Of a DNA stretch of 47,445 bases, positions 33,524 to 42,849 are shown piece after piece. This DNA comes from Chloroflexota bacterium. Lineage in GTDB: Bacteria; Chloroflexota; Anaerolineae; Anaerolineales; Villigracilaceae. Below the pieces are notes generated by a model. That model searched no databases. It was given only the letters and a program-made list of their open reading frames with translations, and was not told the DNA's origin. How positions within the stretch are numbered: the stretch's first letter is position 1; each line of letters begins with the position of its first letter. Position numbers and translations under genes: made by a program. The stretch spans positions 1-47,445 of the forward strand of contig JAIOAQ010000025.1 in assembly GCA_019873735.1 (NCBI GenBank), written 5' to 3'.

Positions 33524-34276
33524 TTACTTGTCTTTCACATCGTAAACATAGCCCGTGCCGCGAATGCTGACAATTGCCCTGGCTAGGCTGGGATGACGCT
33601 CTAATTTGTGGCGCAGGCGGCTGACCAACGGACGCAAAATTTCGGGGGCTTCGTTTTGAGCCACCTCGTATCCCTGAACAAGCAAGACCAACTCGCGATG
33701 CAGAAAAACCCGACCGGGACTTTCCACAAGGATGCGCATCAGGCGGCCTTCGGCCGGGGTCAGATAGGTGACCACATCGCCGCTGCGAATGACACGGCGG
33801 GAAAGGTCAATGACCGTCCCATCCTTCAAGGTCACCAGCGGGAGTGCTTCCTCCGGCGCAACCGCTTCGGCGCCCGTCAATTTTTGGCGCAGTTTGGCCT
33901 GTCGCCGCTCCAGCCCGCGCCGCACGCTTGCCAGGACCTGACTCGGCGACGCTGGCTTGAAAAGGTAATCGTGAATCCGCAAACGCAGGGCCTCAACGGC
34001 CGATTCGGTTGAGCCGTAGGCGGTCAGGAGGATGATTTCGGCATCCGAAATCTGGCTGATCACCGCAATGGCTTCCAGGCCAGTCATGCCCGGCATGCGC
34101 AAGTCCATGATCACCAAATCCACATGATGCGTGCGCACATACTGAATCGCCGCCTGACCATTTGCCACAGACGCCACGGCATAACCTTCGAGCCGCAAGA
34201 TGTCGGTCAGCGACTGACGGGTAACCGGTTCGTCATCCACAACCAGGATGTTTGCCTTTTGAGAGATTGCGCTCAC
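33524..34276 (-). CDS. Response regulator with C-terminal winged helix
   Basis: A 250-residue protein. The receiver domain (about 9-125) has the acidic pair DDE, phospho-acceptor Asp in LVIMDLRMPG, Thr in LLTAYGS and Lys in YLFKPAS. The C-terminal OmpR/PhoB-type DNA-binding domain (about 150-248) has LTPAEGRLMRILVESPGRVFL, then RPLVSRLRHKLERH and IRGTGYVYDV. GTG 34276 starts inside the stop of the upstream hybrid kinase (GTGA overlap), so both are one translation unit. The receiver resembles NtrC-like receivers, while the output is OmpR-like. Targets are unknown. Confidence 0.93.
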   Translation of the reverse strand: MSAISQKANILVVDDEPVTRQSLTDILRLEGYAVASVANGQAAIQYVRTHHVDLVIMDLRMPGMTGLEAIAVISQISDAEIILLTAYGSTESAVEALRLRIHDYLFKPASPSQVLASVRRGLERRQAKLRQKLTGAEAVAPEEALPLVTLKDGTVIDLSRRVIRSGDVVTYLTPAEGRLMRILVESPGRVFLHRELVLLVQGYEVAQNEAPEILRPLVSRLRHKLERHPSLARAIVSIRGTGYVYDVKDK

Positions 34277-35859
34277 CTTCGGCCTCCAAGGGGTAAGAAA
34301 ACGCGAAAGCAGGCACCCGGCCCAATTTCCGGAAGCAGTTCAAGGGTCCCGCCGTGAGCCGTGACGATTGTATAACTGACGGTCAGCCCCAGGCCGGTCC
34401 CGCCAGTCTTGGTGCTGACAAACGGTTCAAAAATGTTGGGGACAAGTTCGGCCGGTATGCCGGGTCCCGTATCCTGGACAAAGATTTCCACGCCGCCCCG
34501 CACGCGGCGGGCAGAAATGTCCAGCCGTCCGCCCTGCGGCATGGCATCAAAAGCGTTGAGAATCAGGTTGATAAAAACCTGTTTCAACTGGCTGCCAACT
34601 GCGCGGATTTTCGGCAAATCGGCTGCCACTTCAAGGTTGATGCGAATGCCGTTCTTTTCCAGTTGCGGTGTCATCAGGTCAATGACCGAGAGAAGCAATT
34701 CGCCCACATCCAGCATCTCCGGCGAAACGGTGCCGGGGCGATAGAAATCCAGCATACGCTGAACGGTGGACATCAAGCGTTCCAGTTCCTGTTGGGCCAG
34801 AGCAAAATATTCGTTGCGTTTTTTGGCGCTCAAATCTTTGCGCCCGGCCAAGTGCAAGCAGTTCTGAACGGCCTGCAGAGGATTGTTGATCTCATGGGCA
34901 ATAGAAGCAGTCAGGCGGCCGGCTGCGGCCATCTTCTCGGCCTGCAGCAGGGCCTGCTGAGATTCTTCCACCCGGCGCACATAGGCGCGCAATTCTTCGT
35001 ACAGGCCGGCGTTTTCAAGGGCAATGGCCGCCTGACGGGTAAAAAGCATGAGCATTTCCAGGTCCACATCCCGAAAAGGCGGTTCGTCCGACGAGCGGCC
35101 GGCATATAAGACGCTGTGGGTGTTCTGGCGGGAAAACGGGACACACAGCGCCGAACTCAAGTGATGCTCTTTTAGCCAGTCTTGCGCCTGAGTCTGTCCT
35201 GGGCCATTTACATTGACCCACAAGGGCGCGCCAAGCACATAGGCGTATCCGATCAAACCGCTTTCGGCTGACGCCGATTGGTCCGAAAATGTGATTCCTT
35301 TGCCTGCAAGCAGGTGCAAGCGTCCATCCTCGGCAGAGTAACGATAATAGGCGGCGGAAGAACACCGCAGATAGCCGCAGACAGCATTGATGATCAAATC
35401 GAGCAAACGCTCGGTGCGCGTTTCGGCCAACAAGGTTTCGGTCACATCAAAGAGCGGACGTAAGGCCTGCATCCGGCCGGCATCGCGCTTTTCCTGATTG
35501 TCGGCCAGGGCCTGCGCCACCGCCTGAATCAGTTCATTGCTGTTTTCAAAAGGCTTGAGCAATAAGCCATCCACGCCTTGACGCAGGGCGCGAATAGCGG
35601 TCTCGAGGGTGCCAAAACCGGTCATGATCAAGACCGCGATTTCCGGCTGATGCTGACGGGCATGGGCGATAACGTCAAACCCATCCACTTCGGGCATGCG
35701 AATATCCACCACAACCAGGTCAAAGGATTGGGTGCGCAACTGCTCCAATGCCTCGCGCGGTTCGGTTATGCCGGTAACGTCGTGTCCGGCGCGGCTGAGG
35801 ATGCGCTTGCAAAGCAACGTTACGCCTGGTTCATCATCTACAATCAGAATTCGTGACAT
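34273..35859 (-). CDS. Hybrid kinase: receiver, GAF, HisKA, HATPase
   Basis: A 528-residue cytoplasmic protein. The N-terminal receiver (1-120) has DDE, phospho-acceptor in LVVVDIRMPE and Lys in LLLKPFE. A GAF domain (about 145-300; LRCSSAAYYRYSAEDG, SALCVPFSRQ) precedes a coiled coil and HisKA with His in ASIAHEINNPLQAVQNC. HATPase_c has N box INLILNAFDAMP, G1 DTGPGIP and G2 GGTGLGLTVSYTIV. With the receiver first, it may receive a phosphate from the downstream-encoded GAF kinase or act in a relay. It overlaps the response regulator gene by 4 nt. Confidence 0.95.
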   Translation of the reverse strand: MSRILIVDDEPGVTLLCKRILSRAGHDVTGITEPREALEQLRTQSFDLVVVDIRMPEVDGFDVIAHARQHQPEIAVLIMTGFGTLETAIRALRQGVDGLLLKPFENSNELIQAVAQALADNQEKRDAGRMQALRPLFDVTETLLAETRTERLLDLIINAVCGYLRCSSAAYYRYSAEDGRLHLLAGKGITFSDQSASAESGLIGYAYVLGAPLWVNVNGPGQTQAQDWLKEHHLSSALCVPFSRQNTHSVLYAGRSSDEPPFRDVDLEMLMLFTRQAAIALENAGLYEELRAYVRRVEESQQALLQAEKMAAAGRLTASIAHEINNPLQAVQNCLHLAGRKDLSAKKRNEYFALAQQELERLMSTVQRMLDFYRPGTVSPEMLDVGELLLSVIDLMTPQLEKNGIRINLEVAADLPKIRAVGSQLKQVFINLILNAFDAMPQGGRLDISARRVRGGVEIFVQDTGPGIPAELVPNIFEPFVSTKTGGTGLGLTVSYTIVTAHGGTLELLPEIGPGACFRVFLPLGGRR

Positions 35860-35885
35860 GTTTCATTCTTTATCGTAACTGCCTA

Positions 35886-35917
35886 CCTCACCCTAACCCT
35901 CTCCCAAAGGGAGAGGG
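35886..35917. repeat. GC-rich palindrome, family 2, intergenic copy
   Basis: CCTCACCCTAACCCTCTCCC-AAA-GGGAGAGGG between the two kinase genes; the right outer arm is lost. This is the only intergenic copy of the family in the window. Confidence 0.75.
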
Positions 35918-35938
35918 AAACGGACGAAAGAATCGGCA

Positions 35939-38530
35939 TCAAACGGGCAAATAGACGGTAAAGCGTGAACCTTCTCCCGGCTGGCTTTCAACCTCAATGG
36001 TCCCGCCATGATCGGTGACAATGCCATAGGTGACAGAGAGACCCAAACCGGTACCGCCGCGGCTGGATTTGGTGGTAAAGAAAGGTTCAAAAATACGTTC
36101 CTGGTCTTGCGGGGAAATGCCAATGCCGGTATCGCTGACGGCAATGGCCGCCCAGGTCCGCCCTCCCCGTTCGCACAGAGAAGTTTCCACCGTCATCTCG
36201 CCGCCCTGCGGCATGGCCTGCAAGGCATTGTGAAACAGGTTGACAAAAACCTGCTTGAGTTGATTTTTGTCAGCCCAGACCCACGGGATCGAGTCGGCCA
36301 TTTTGGTATGCAATTGCACACCGCTGGTATGGATCAGATGGCGCATCAGCGAGATGGTTTCGCTGATGGTTTCATTCAAATCAACGCGGTCGCGAACGCT
36401 CTCGCTCTGGCGGGAAAAGTCCAGCAGGCGGCGGACCACGCTGCGCGCCCGGTGCGCCTCGCGCAGCACCATTTCTAAATCCTGACGGCGGGCATCCTCT
36501 GGCGGCAAATCTTGCAAAATCAGTTCCACAAAGCCGGTGACTGTGGTCAAGGGGTTGTTCAATTCATGCGCAATGCCGGCGGCCATCTCACCCACAGCCG
36601 CCAGTTTGGCCGCCTGTATCAGCCGGCTTTCGGCCAGACGCTGGGCCTCCACGCGCGCTTGCAATTCTTCCTGAGTGATGCGCAATTGACGCACAGTCGC
36701 CTGCAAGCGCTGATATTGTTCCGCGGCGGTCACCACTCCGGCCAAAATACCCGCCATCGATTCCAGGGTGAGCAAATCGGTGGAAGTAAATGCGTTCTTT
36801 TGGCTGCTTTCTACATCTATGATGCCCAAAACGCGCTCGCCATCCTTGAGTGCCACGCACATTTCCGAACCGGCTTCCCAGCCGGCAATCGGCACATAGT
36901 CTTTGTCCTGAGCAACATCGGAAACAAGCGCGCTGACGCCGGTCCGAAAAACGCGCCCGGAAATACCCTGTCCGCGGGCGGTATTCATTTCGCGCAAGCC
37001 CGCCTGCACAATCCGCGCAGCCTGTCCGCCGATGCCGGCAACGCTCAATTCGCCGTTCTTGTCCACCAGCGCAATGGCCGCTAATTCGTAAGCGAAATAC
37101 TGGGCCATTAAATCGGCGGCAATCTGGGCTACTTCGTTGGCGTCGGTCAGACCGATGACCTGCTCCACCACCTCGTGAATCAGGCCCAGGTTTCGGGCGC
37201 GGGCCTCGGCCTCTTCGCGCAAGCGGCCATATTCAACCAGTCCGGCCAGGTGGCTGGCAATGACCACCATCAGGTGTTCGTCATAAACGCTGAAAGCGCC
37301 CGGGTCGGGATTCTCCAGATCAAGCGCGCCGATCACCTGGCCGCGATAGCGCAAGGGAACCACCAGCGCCGAGCGGGAGTCTTCATGCAGGGCCGGGTAG
37401 CCAGAAGTCGGCAAATCATCCAGTCGCAGCAGCCTGCCGTTTAGCACCATCTCTGCCAGGGGACCGGCCACTACCGGCAAGGACTGCACCGCGACACGCC
37501 CGCCGCTCTGATTGCGATACTCGCGCAAGATACGCGCATCGGATGAAAGCAGGAACAACGTCACCAGTTCGGTGCGAAACGTGCGCTGAAGCATGGCAAA
37601 TACCCGCCGCACAATTTGCTCCAGCCCCTGCGCCGAAGAGACGGTCAATGCAAAGTCGTTGAGCATGGCCAGGCGGCGCAGATGATTGGACATCTCGTCA
37701 AAGGTGACGACAATCTCCACCGTCGAGGCCAGGCGCGCCGTCCAGTGAGACAATTGCTCCAGTTCCGAGGGGGTGAATTCCGCCTCGCGCCACAGAGCAA
37801 CCACGCCGATCAAGCGCTGACCAACAACCAGCGGAAAAGCAGCCCAGGCAGACGTTGCTTCGGTCATGCCGCGGCGCGGCAGTTGTTCCCAGCCCGGATC
37901 ACCACGCGTCAGGACAATCGGCTGCAAAGACTGGCGTACGCGGGCGAAAACCTCATTCCCTTCAAAAGAGAGGGTGGAATGCAGACAACGCGGGCAGTTT
38001 TTCTGGGCCTGAACCAGCAACAGTTCGCCGCTGCGCACGGCCAGCCAGCCGGCCTGACAGGGTACAACGCCAAAGATGCTGTTCAGCACTGATTCCAAAG
38101 CGCGCGGCGTGTTATAGGGAATATCCGCCTGCAGGTCGGGAACAAGTTCGGCTCTTGGCAACTCATCGGTCAGGCCCAAGGCCAAAAGCCGCCAGAGATT
38201 TAAGGCCTCGGCTTCCAGGCTTTCGGCCTGCACCAGCAGGAACACAAGCCCGTCAAAAGACGGAAAGGCGTACAGGCGCCCTTTGCCGCAAGCAAATCCC
38301 TCAAAAACCTTCCAGGAAGTTTTGGAGGGCGATACCTCCCCCTTGCCCCAAACTGACGCATCCAGCGCAGATAAATACGCCCTCAGGCGTTTTTGACACG
38401 AGGCCGTCAGCCGGTAAGAGGCCAGAAACCGCCCGGCATTCGGCGGAGACGCAAGACACGCCGCCCACTCTGCGCCGGTCAGGCGGCAGGCCTCTTTCAA
38501 CTGAACACGCACGGCTTCAAGAGATGGCAT
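35939..38530 (-). CDS. Multi-GAF sensor histidine kinase
   Basis: An 863-residue soluble kinase. At least three GAF-like domains precede the kinase core: about 140-275 (GWLAVRSGELLLVQ), 290-430 (SALVVPLRYRGQVIGALDLE) and 455-610 (EMCVALKDGERVLGIIDVES). A coiled coil (QLRITQEELQARVEAQRLAE) leads to HisKA with phospho-acceptor in AAGIAHELNNPLTTVTGF. HATPase_c has N box VNLFHNALQAMP, G1 DTGIGISP and G2 GGTGLGLSVTYGIV. ATG 38530 with AGGAAA upstream is preferred to TTG 38536. It is the first gene of a minus-strand signalling cluster, separated from the hybrid kinase by about 80 bp holding a palindromic repeat. Confidence 0.94.
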   Translation of the reverse strand: MPSLEAVRVQLKEACRLTGAEWAACLASPPNAGRFLASYRLTASCQKRLRAYLSALDASVWGKGEVSPSKTSWKVFEGFACGKGRLYAFPSFDGLVFLLVQAESLEAEALNLWRLLALGLTDELPRAELVPDLQADIPYNTPRALESVLNSIFGVVPCQAGWLAVRSGELLLVQAQKNCPRCLHSTLSFEGNEVFARVRQSLQPIVLTRGDPGWEQLPRRGMTEATSAWAAFPLVVGQRLIGVVALWREAEFTPSELEQLSHWTARLASTVEIVVTFDEMSNHLRRLAMLNDFALTVSSAQGLEQIVRRVFAMLQRTFRTELVTLFLLSSDARILREYRNQSGGRVAVQSLPVVAGPLAEMVLNGRLLRLDDLPTSGYPALHEDSRSALVVPLRYRGQVIGALDLENPDPGAFSVYDEHLMVVIASHLAGLVEYGRLREEAEARARNLGLIHEVVEQVIGLTDANEVAQIAADLMAQYFAYELAAIALVDKNGELSVAGIGGQAARIVQAGLREMNTARGQGISGRVFRTGVSALVSDVAQDKDYVPIAGWEAGSEMCVALKDGERVLGIIDVESSQKNAFTSTDLLTLESMAGILAGVVTAAEQYQRLQATVRQLRITQEELQARVEAQRLAESRLIQAAKLAAVGEMAAGIAHELNNPLTTVTGFVELILQDLPPEDARRQDLEMVLREAHRARSVVRRLLDFSRQSESVRDRVDLNETISETISLMRHLIHTSGVQLHTKMADSIPWVWADKNQLKQVFVNLFHNALQAMPQGGEMTVETSLCERGGRTWAAIAVSDTGIGISPQDQERIFEPFFTTKSSRGGTGLGLSVTYGIVTDHGGTIEVESQPGEGSRFTVYLPV

Positions 38531-38611
38531 TCCCAATTTCCTGTAAGATACACTTCAATTATACAGCACCTGGATAAGCGCCTGACCGTTTTGCGCCGGT
38601 TGCAACTGCCT

Positions 38612-38656
38612 GCCATCCGGCAGATTTTGGCGCGGTTCCAACCTGCGAGAGGGTTA
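38612..38656 (+). repeat. Palindromic repeat family 1, copy E
   Basis: A degenerate left arm CCATCCGGCAGATTTTGGCG and right arm GTTCCAACCTGCGAGAGGG plus TTA. It lies between divergent kinase and trmFO genes and abuts the trmFO promoter. Confidence 0.6.
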
Positions 38657-38676
38657 GCGCGCAACGTCATGCCCAA

Positions 38677-38685
38677 TGGTACAAT
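38677..38685 (+). promoter_or_regulatory. Extended -10 of trmFO, leaderless
   Basis: TGG-TACAAT (38677-38685) ends 8 nt before ATG 38694. The intervening AGCCGCGC has no Shine-Dalgarno sequence. Confidence 0.5.
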
Positions 38686-38693
38686 AGCCGCGC

Positions 38694-40049
38694 ATGACAA
38701 AGCAACCCGATTTGATCATCATCGGCGGCGGATTGGCCGGCAGCGAGGCCGCCTGGCAGGCAGCCCAACGCGGCCTGAAGGTCCGCCTGTACGAAATGCG
38801 GCCGCAGGTCTCCACCGGCGCACACCAAACCGGCAACCTGGCCGAACTCATCTGCTCCAATTCGCTCGGCTCGCTTTTGCCAGACCGGGCCTCCGGCCTG
38901 CTGAAAGACGAATTGCGGCGGCTGGACTCTCTGCTGCTGGCCTGCGCCGAAGCAAGCGCCCTGCCGGCCGGCGCGGCGCTTGCCGTAGACCGAGAAATCT
39001 TTTCACAACTTGTCACCCAGCGCATCCTGGAACATCCCAACATCGAACTGGTGCGCGAAGAAGTCACTTCCATCCCGGAGACACCGGTCATTGTTGCATC
39101 CGGTCCGCTGACCTCGGCGCGGCTCTCGCAGGCCATTGCCAGCCTGAGCGGCGAAGAACACCTCTACTTCTTCGATGCCATTGCCCCCATCGTAAGCGCC
39201 GACTCGATCAACATGCAAATTGCCTTCCGCGCCTCGCGCTACGACAAGGGCGCGCAGGAGCAAGGCGATTACATCAACTGCCCGCTTACAAAAGAGGAAT
39301 ACGAGACCTTTGTCCACGCCCTGCTTGAAGCCGAACGCATCGAGTTGCGCGAATTCGAACAGATGCTTGAACATGGCGTGCGCGCCGGCCACTTTTTCGA
39401 GGGCTGCCTGCCGGTAGAAGTCATCGCCCGGCGCGGTTTGCAGGCACTGGCCTTTGGCCCCATGCGCCCGGTTGGGCTGAGAGATCCGCGCAGCGGCCGG
39501 CGGCCCTATGCCGTGGTTCAATTGCGGCAAGATAATCTGGCGGGCAGTCTCTACAACCTGGTCGGCTTCCAGACCAACCTGAAATTTCCCGAACAAAAAC
39601 GCGTCTTCCGGCTCATCCCCGGCCTGGAGCAGGCCGAATTTGTGCGTTACGGTCAGATGCACCGCAATACCTTTATCGCCGCCCCCCGCCTGCTGCGTCC
39701 CACCCTCCAATTCAAAGAGCGCGATGATCTCTTCTTTGCCGGACAAATTACCGGCGTAGAAGGCTACATGGGCAATATCGCCACCGGCCTGCTTGCTGGC
39801 TGCAACGCCGCCCGCCTCCTGCGCGGGGAACCCCTGCTTACCCTGCCCCCCACCACCATGCTTGGCGCGCTGATGCACTACATCACCCATGCCGACCTGA
39901 AGGATTTCCAGCCCATGAAAGCCAATTTTGGCCTCCTGCCGCCGCTGGAGACGGCCAACCGTCTGGGCAAGCGCGAACGCGGTGCCGCCTATGCCGAACG
40001 CGCCCATCATGCCCTGCAGGCTTATTTGAGTGAAATGGGAATGGAATGA
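38694..40049 (+). CDS. trmFO: Methylenetetrahydrofolate-tRNA-(uracil54-C5)-methyltransferase TrmFO
   Basis: A 451-residue FAD enzyme making m5U54 in the tRNA T-loop with methylene-THF as carbon donor. The N-terminal FAD motif is [21 protein letters not shown]. Family signatures are [20 protein letters not shown], then [65 protein letters not shown] and [20 protein letters not shown]. Length is standard (about 435-460). ATG 38694 is probably at the 5' end of the mRNA. Its stop overlaps the M28 peptidase start (ATGA). Confidence 0.97.
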   Translation: MTKQPDLIIIGGGLAGSEAAWQAAQRGLKVRLYEMRPQVSTGAHQTGNLAELICSNSLGSLLPDRASGLLKDELRRLDSLLLACAEASALPAGAALAVDREIFSQLVTQRILEHPNIELVREEVTSIPETPVIVASGPLTSARLSQAIASLSGEEHLYFFDAIAPIVSADSINMQIAFRASRYDKGAQEQGDYINCPLTKEEYETFVHALLEAERIELREFEQMLEHGVRAGHFFEGCLPVEVIARRGLQALAFGPMRPVGLRDPRSGRRPYAVVQLRQDNLAGSLYNLVGFQTNLKFPEQKRVFRLIPGLEQAEFVRYGQMHRNTFIAAPRLLRPTLQFKERDDLFFAGQITGVEGYMGNIATGLLAGCNAARLLRGEPLLTLPPTTMLGALMHYITHADLKDFQPMKANFGLLPPLETANRLGKRERGAAYAERAHHALQAYLSEMGME

Positions 40050-40984
40050 AACTTGGTCAGACCATTTTGGCTACACGCAAAAAGCCAAATTTGCTCATCC
40101 TGGCCGCCATCACGGTTCTGGCCGGACTTTTGGCCTGGTTCGCCGGCCTGGGCCGAGTCTCATCTCCGGCTGCACCGCCGCGCTTCGACGGCGAGCGCGC
40201 CCTGCGGGATGTGCATACGCAGATTGCCTTCGGGCCGCGCACGCCTGGGTCGGCTGCGCAGGCCCAATTCCTGGAATGGAGCCGTTCCGAACTGTCCGCC
40301 GCGGGCTGGCAAAGTCACATCCAGGTCGGCACAAAAAAAGGACATATCATCCAAAACCTGGTGGCCTACCGCGATCCCGACCTCCCGCCCCGCATCCTGC
40401 TGGGCGCCCACTACGACAGCCGGCTATACGCCGACCGCGACCCCGACCCGGCCAAAAGGGTTCAGGCTGTGCCGGGCGCCAACGACGGGGCATCGGGCGT
40501 AGCCGTCCTGCTGGAACTGGCGCGCGTCCTGCCGGCCGATATGCCCGTCTGGCTGGTCTTCTTCGACGCCGAAGACAACGGCCAGATTCCGGGCTGGGAC
40601 TGGATCCTGGGCTCGCGCACCTTTGTGGAGCAGATGACCATCCGCCCCGAGGCCATGATTCTGGTGGACATGGTGGGCGATGCCGATTTGCGCCTGCCGC
40701 TGGAACAAAACTCAGACCCTGTGCTGCAAGCCGAAATCTGGTCACAGGCGGCGGCGCTGGGTTACGAGGAAATTTTTGTCGCCGAGACGGGTTATCGCAT
40801 CTACGACGATCACCTGCCGTTCATCGAAGCCGGTATCCCGGCGGTGGACATCATTGACCTGGATTACCCCTACTGGCACACCACAGCCGACACGCCTGAT
40901 AAGATTTCAGCCGCCAGTTTGCAGGCCGTCGGCGAGACGCTGCAATCCTGGCTGATGGCAAGATTCGACAGCGCCGACAGGTGA
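40046..40984 (+). CDS. M28 family zinc peptidase / glutaminyl-peptide cyclotransferase-like
   Basis: A 312-residue protein with an N-terminal signal-anchor helix (about 14-35) and an extracytoplasmic M28 domain. Metal-site motifs are LLGAHYDSR (His, Asp), [18 protein letters not shown] (Asp), FFDAEDNG (Glu, Asp), DMVGD and the final YWHTTADT (His). The W-x-LGS and YDDHLPF elements resemble glutaminyl cyclases, which share the M28 fold and one zinc; aminopeptidase activity is the alternative. The start overlaps the trmFO stop by 4 nt. It converges with the ABC operon, with 23 bp between. Confidence 0.88.
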   Translation: MKLGQTILATRKKPNLLILAAITVLAGLLAWFAGLGRVSSPAAPPRFDGERALRDVHTQIAFGPRTPGSAAQAQFLEWSRSELSAAGWQSHIQVGTKKGHIIQNLVAYRDPDLPPRILLGAHYDSRLYADRDPDPAKRVQAVPGANDGASGVAVLLELARVLPADMPVWLVFFDAEDNGQIPGWDWILGSRTFVEQMTIRPEAMILVDMVGDADLRLPLEQNSDPVLQAEIWSQAAALGYEEIFVAETGYRIYDDHLPFIEAGIPAVDIIDLDYPYWHTTADTPDKISAASLQAVGETLQSWLMARFDSADR

Positions 40985-41007
40985 GCCACGCAAAAAGTCT
41001 GGGGAAA

Positions 41008-42822
41008 TCAGCCTTCCGCGCTATCCGAGAAACCGGTTTGATACAGTTCGTAGTACATCCCCTGTTTCTTCAGCAACTCAACGTGCGTGCCTTGTTCGAC
41101 GATGCGGCCGTCGTGGATGACCACGATGCGATCGGCGTTGGTGATGGTGCTTAAACGGTGGGCGATGATGAAGGCGGTGCGCCCCTTGAGCAGCGTGCGC
41201 AGCGCCTGCTGGATGATTTGCTCGGTCTGGGTATCCACCGAGGAGGTGGCCTCGTCCAGGATCAGGATGCGCGGGTCGGCCAGCAGGGCGCGGGCAAAGG
41301 AGATGAGTTGCCGCTGGCCCACCGAAAGCACCACTCCGCCCTCCTGCACCGAGGTGTCGTAGCCGTCCTTAAGGGCGACGATGAAATCGTGGGCGTTGAC
41401 CGCCCGGGCGGCGGCCTCGACCTCGGCGTCGGTCGCTTCGGGGCGGCCAAACTTGATGTTTTCTTTGACCGAACCGTTGAACAGGAAGGGATCCTGCAAG
41501 ACGATGCCCATTTGAGAACGCAGACTGTGCTGGGTCACCGTCCGCAGATCGTAGCCATCCACCAGGACGCGGCCGGAGGTCGGGTCATGGAAGCGGGCGA
41601 CCAGTTTGATCAGGGTGGTCTTGCCGGCGCCGGTCTCGCCGACCAGGGCGACCGTCTCGCCGGGATGGACGGTCAGGTTGATGTCTTCCAGCACCAGCGC
41701 CGGATCGTCGGCGTAGTGGAAGGAGACGTTCTCGAAGCGCACCTCGCCGCGAATGGGCGGCAAGGCAATCGCATCGGGGGCGTCCTGGACCTCGATGGGG
41801 CTGTCGAGAAGGTTGAGCAGGCGCTCGCCGCTGGCCATCGTGGATTGCAGGGTGTCGAAGCGGCGAAAGAGGTCGCGGATCGGGTCGAAGAAACGCTCGA
41901 TGTAGAGGACGAACGCCACCAGCACGCCGGCGGTGATGGCATCGCCCAGCACCGCCGCGCCGCCCAGCCAGACCACCGCCGCAGTCGCCAGCGCGCCGAG
42001 GATGTCCACCACCGGCACAAAGAAGGTGGCCACTTTGGCGGCGTGCAGGACGGTCTGCAGGTGATAGCGGTTGGTGTAATCGCGGAAGGACTCGTAATTG
42101 CGCTGCTGACGGCTGAACGCCTGGACGACGCGGATGCCGTTGATGTTTTCGGCCAGCACCGAGTTGACCCACGAGACCGCCGCCCGCACCCGCCGGTAGG
42201 CCAGGCGCAGGTTCTTGCGGAAAATATACGTGGCCAGCGCCATAAGCGGCAGGGTGGCAAAGGTGATCAACGACAGGCGCACATTCAGCGCCAGCATGGC
42301 GGCGACGATGCCGATCAGCGAGAAGATGTCGCGAGCGATGGCCAGGATGGCCCAGGTGATGAATTCGCGCAGGGTCTCGACGTCGTTGATCACGCGCGTG
42401 ATGACGCGCCCCACCGAATAGTGGCTGTAAAAACTGAGCGAGAGTTTTTGCAGGTGATCAAACAGCGTCTTGCGCAGATTGTAGATGACCGACTGACCGA
42501 CGCGCGCCATCAGGTTGACGCGCCAGTAAATCAAAATCCAGCGCAGAAGGGCCGCCCCCAAGTAGAGCAGGACGGCCGTCCGCAGGGCGGCGAAATTGCC
42601 GGCGCTCAGGCCGTCGTCAATCGCCATTTTGACGAAATAAGGGCCGGCGACGGTCGAGACGGTGGCGCCGAGCATGAGGAGCAAAGCCACGAGCATCTGC
42701 CACTTGTAAGGCGCCAGGAAAGCCAGCAGGCGGCGCGTCACTTGCGGGTCGTAGGGTTTGTAGAACTGCTCCTCGGCCTGAGTCACATAAGCGGGCGGGG
42801 TGATAGAGATGGATTTGTTCAT
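41008..42822 (-). CDS. ABC exporter half-transporter, subunit 2 (degenerate signature)
   Basis: A 604-residue fusion of a six-TM domain (about 30-330) and an NBD (about 355-590). Walker A is GETGAGKTTLI, the Q-loop VLQDPFLF, Walker B ILILDEATSSVD with the catalytic Glu, and the H-loop His in IIAHRLSTI. The ABC signature is LSVGQ rather than LSGGQ. Its partner has LSGGQ but Asp instead of the catalytic Glu. Together this is the arrangement of heterodimeric exporters such as TM287/288 and BmrCD, with one degenerate ATP site. The likely substrate is a drug or lipid. It is last gene of the marR-ABC-ABC operon. Confidence 0.95.
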   Translation of the reverse strand: MNKSISITPPAYVTQAEEQFYKPYDPQVTRRLLAFLAPYKWQMLVALLLMLGATVSTVAGPYFVKMAIDDGLSAGNFAALRTAVLLYLGAALLRWILIYWRVNLMARVGQSVIYNLRKTLFDHLQKLSLSFYSHYSVGRVITRVINDVETLREFITWAILAIARDIFSLIGIVAAMLALNVRLSLITFATLPLMALATYIFRKNLRLAYRRVRAAVSWVNSVLAENINGIRVVQAFSRQQRNYESFRDYTNRYHLQTVLHAAKVATFFVPVVDILGALATAAVVWLGGAAVLGDAITAGVLVAFVLYIERFFDPIRDLFRRFDTLQSTMASGERLLNLLDSPIEVQDAPDAIALPPIRGEVRFENVSFHYADDPALVLEDINLTVHPGETVALVGETGAGKTTLIKLVARFHDPTSGRVLVDGYDLRTVTQHSLRSQMGIVLQDPFLFNGSVKENIKFGRPEATDAEVEAAARAVNAHDFIVALKDGYDTSVQEGGVVLSVGQRQLISFARALLADPRILILDEATSSVDTQTEQIIQQALRTLLKGRTAFIIAHRLSTITNADRIVVIHDGRIVEQGTHVELLKKQGMYYELYQTGFSDSAEG

Positions 42823-42849
42823 AGACGATTCACCGCTTTCGAAGAAGGT

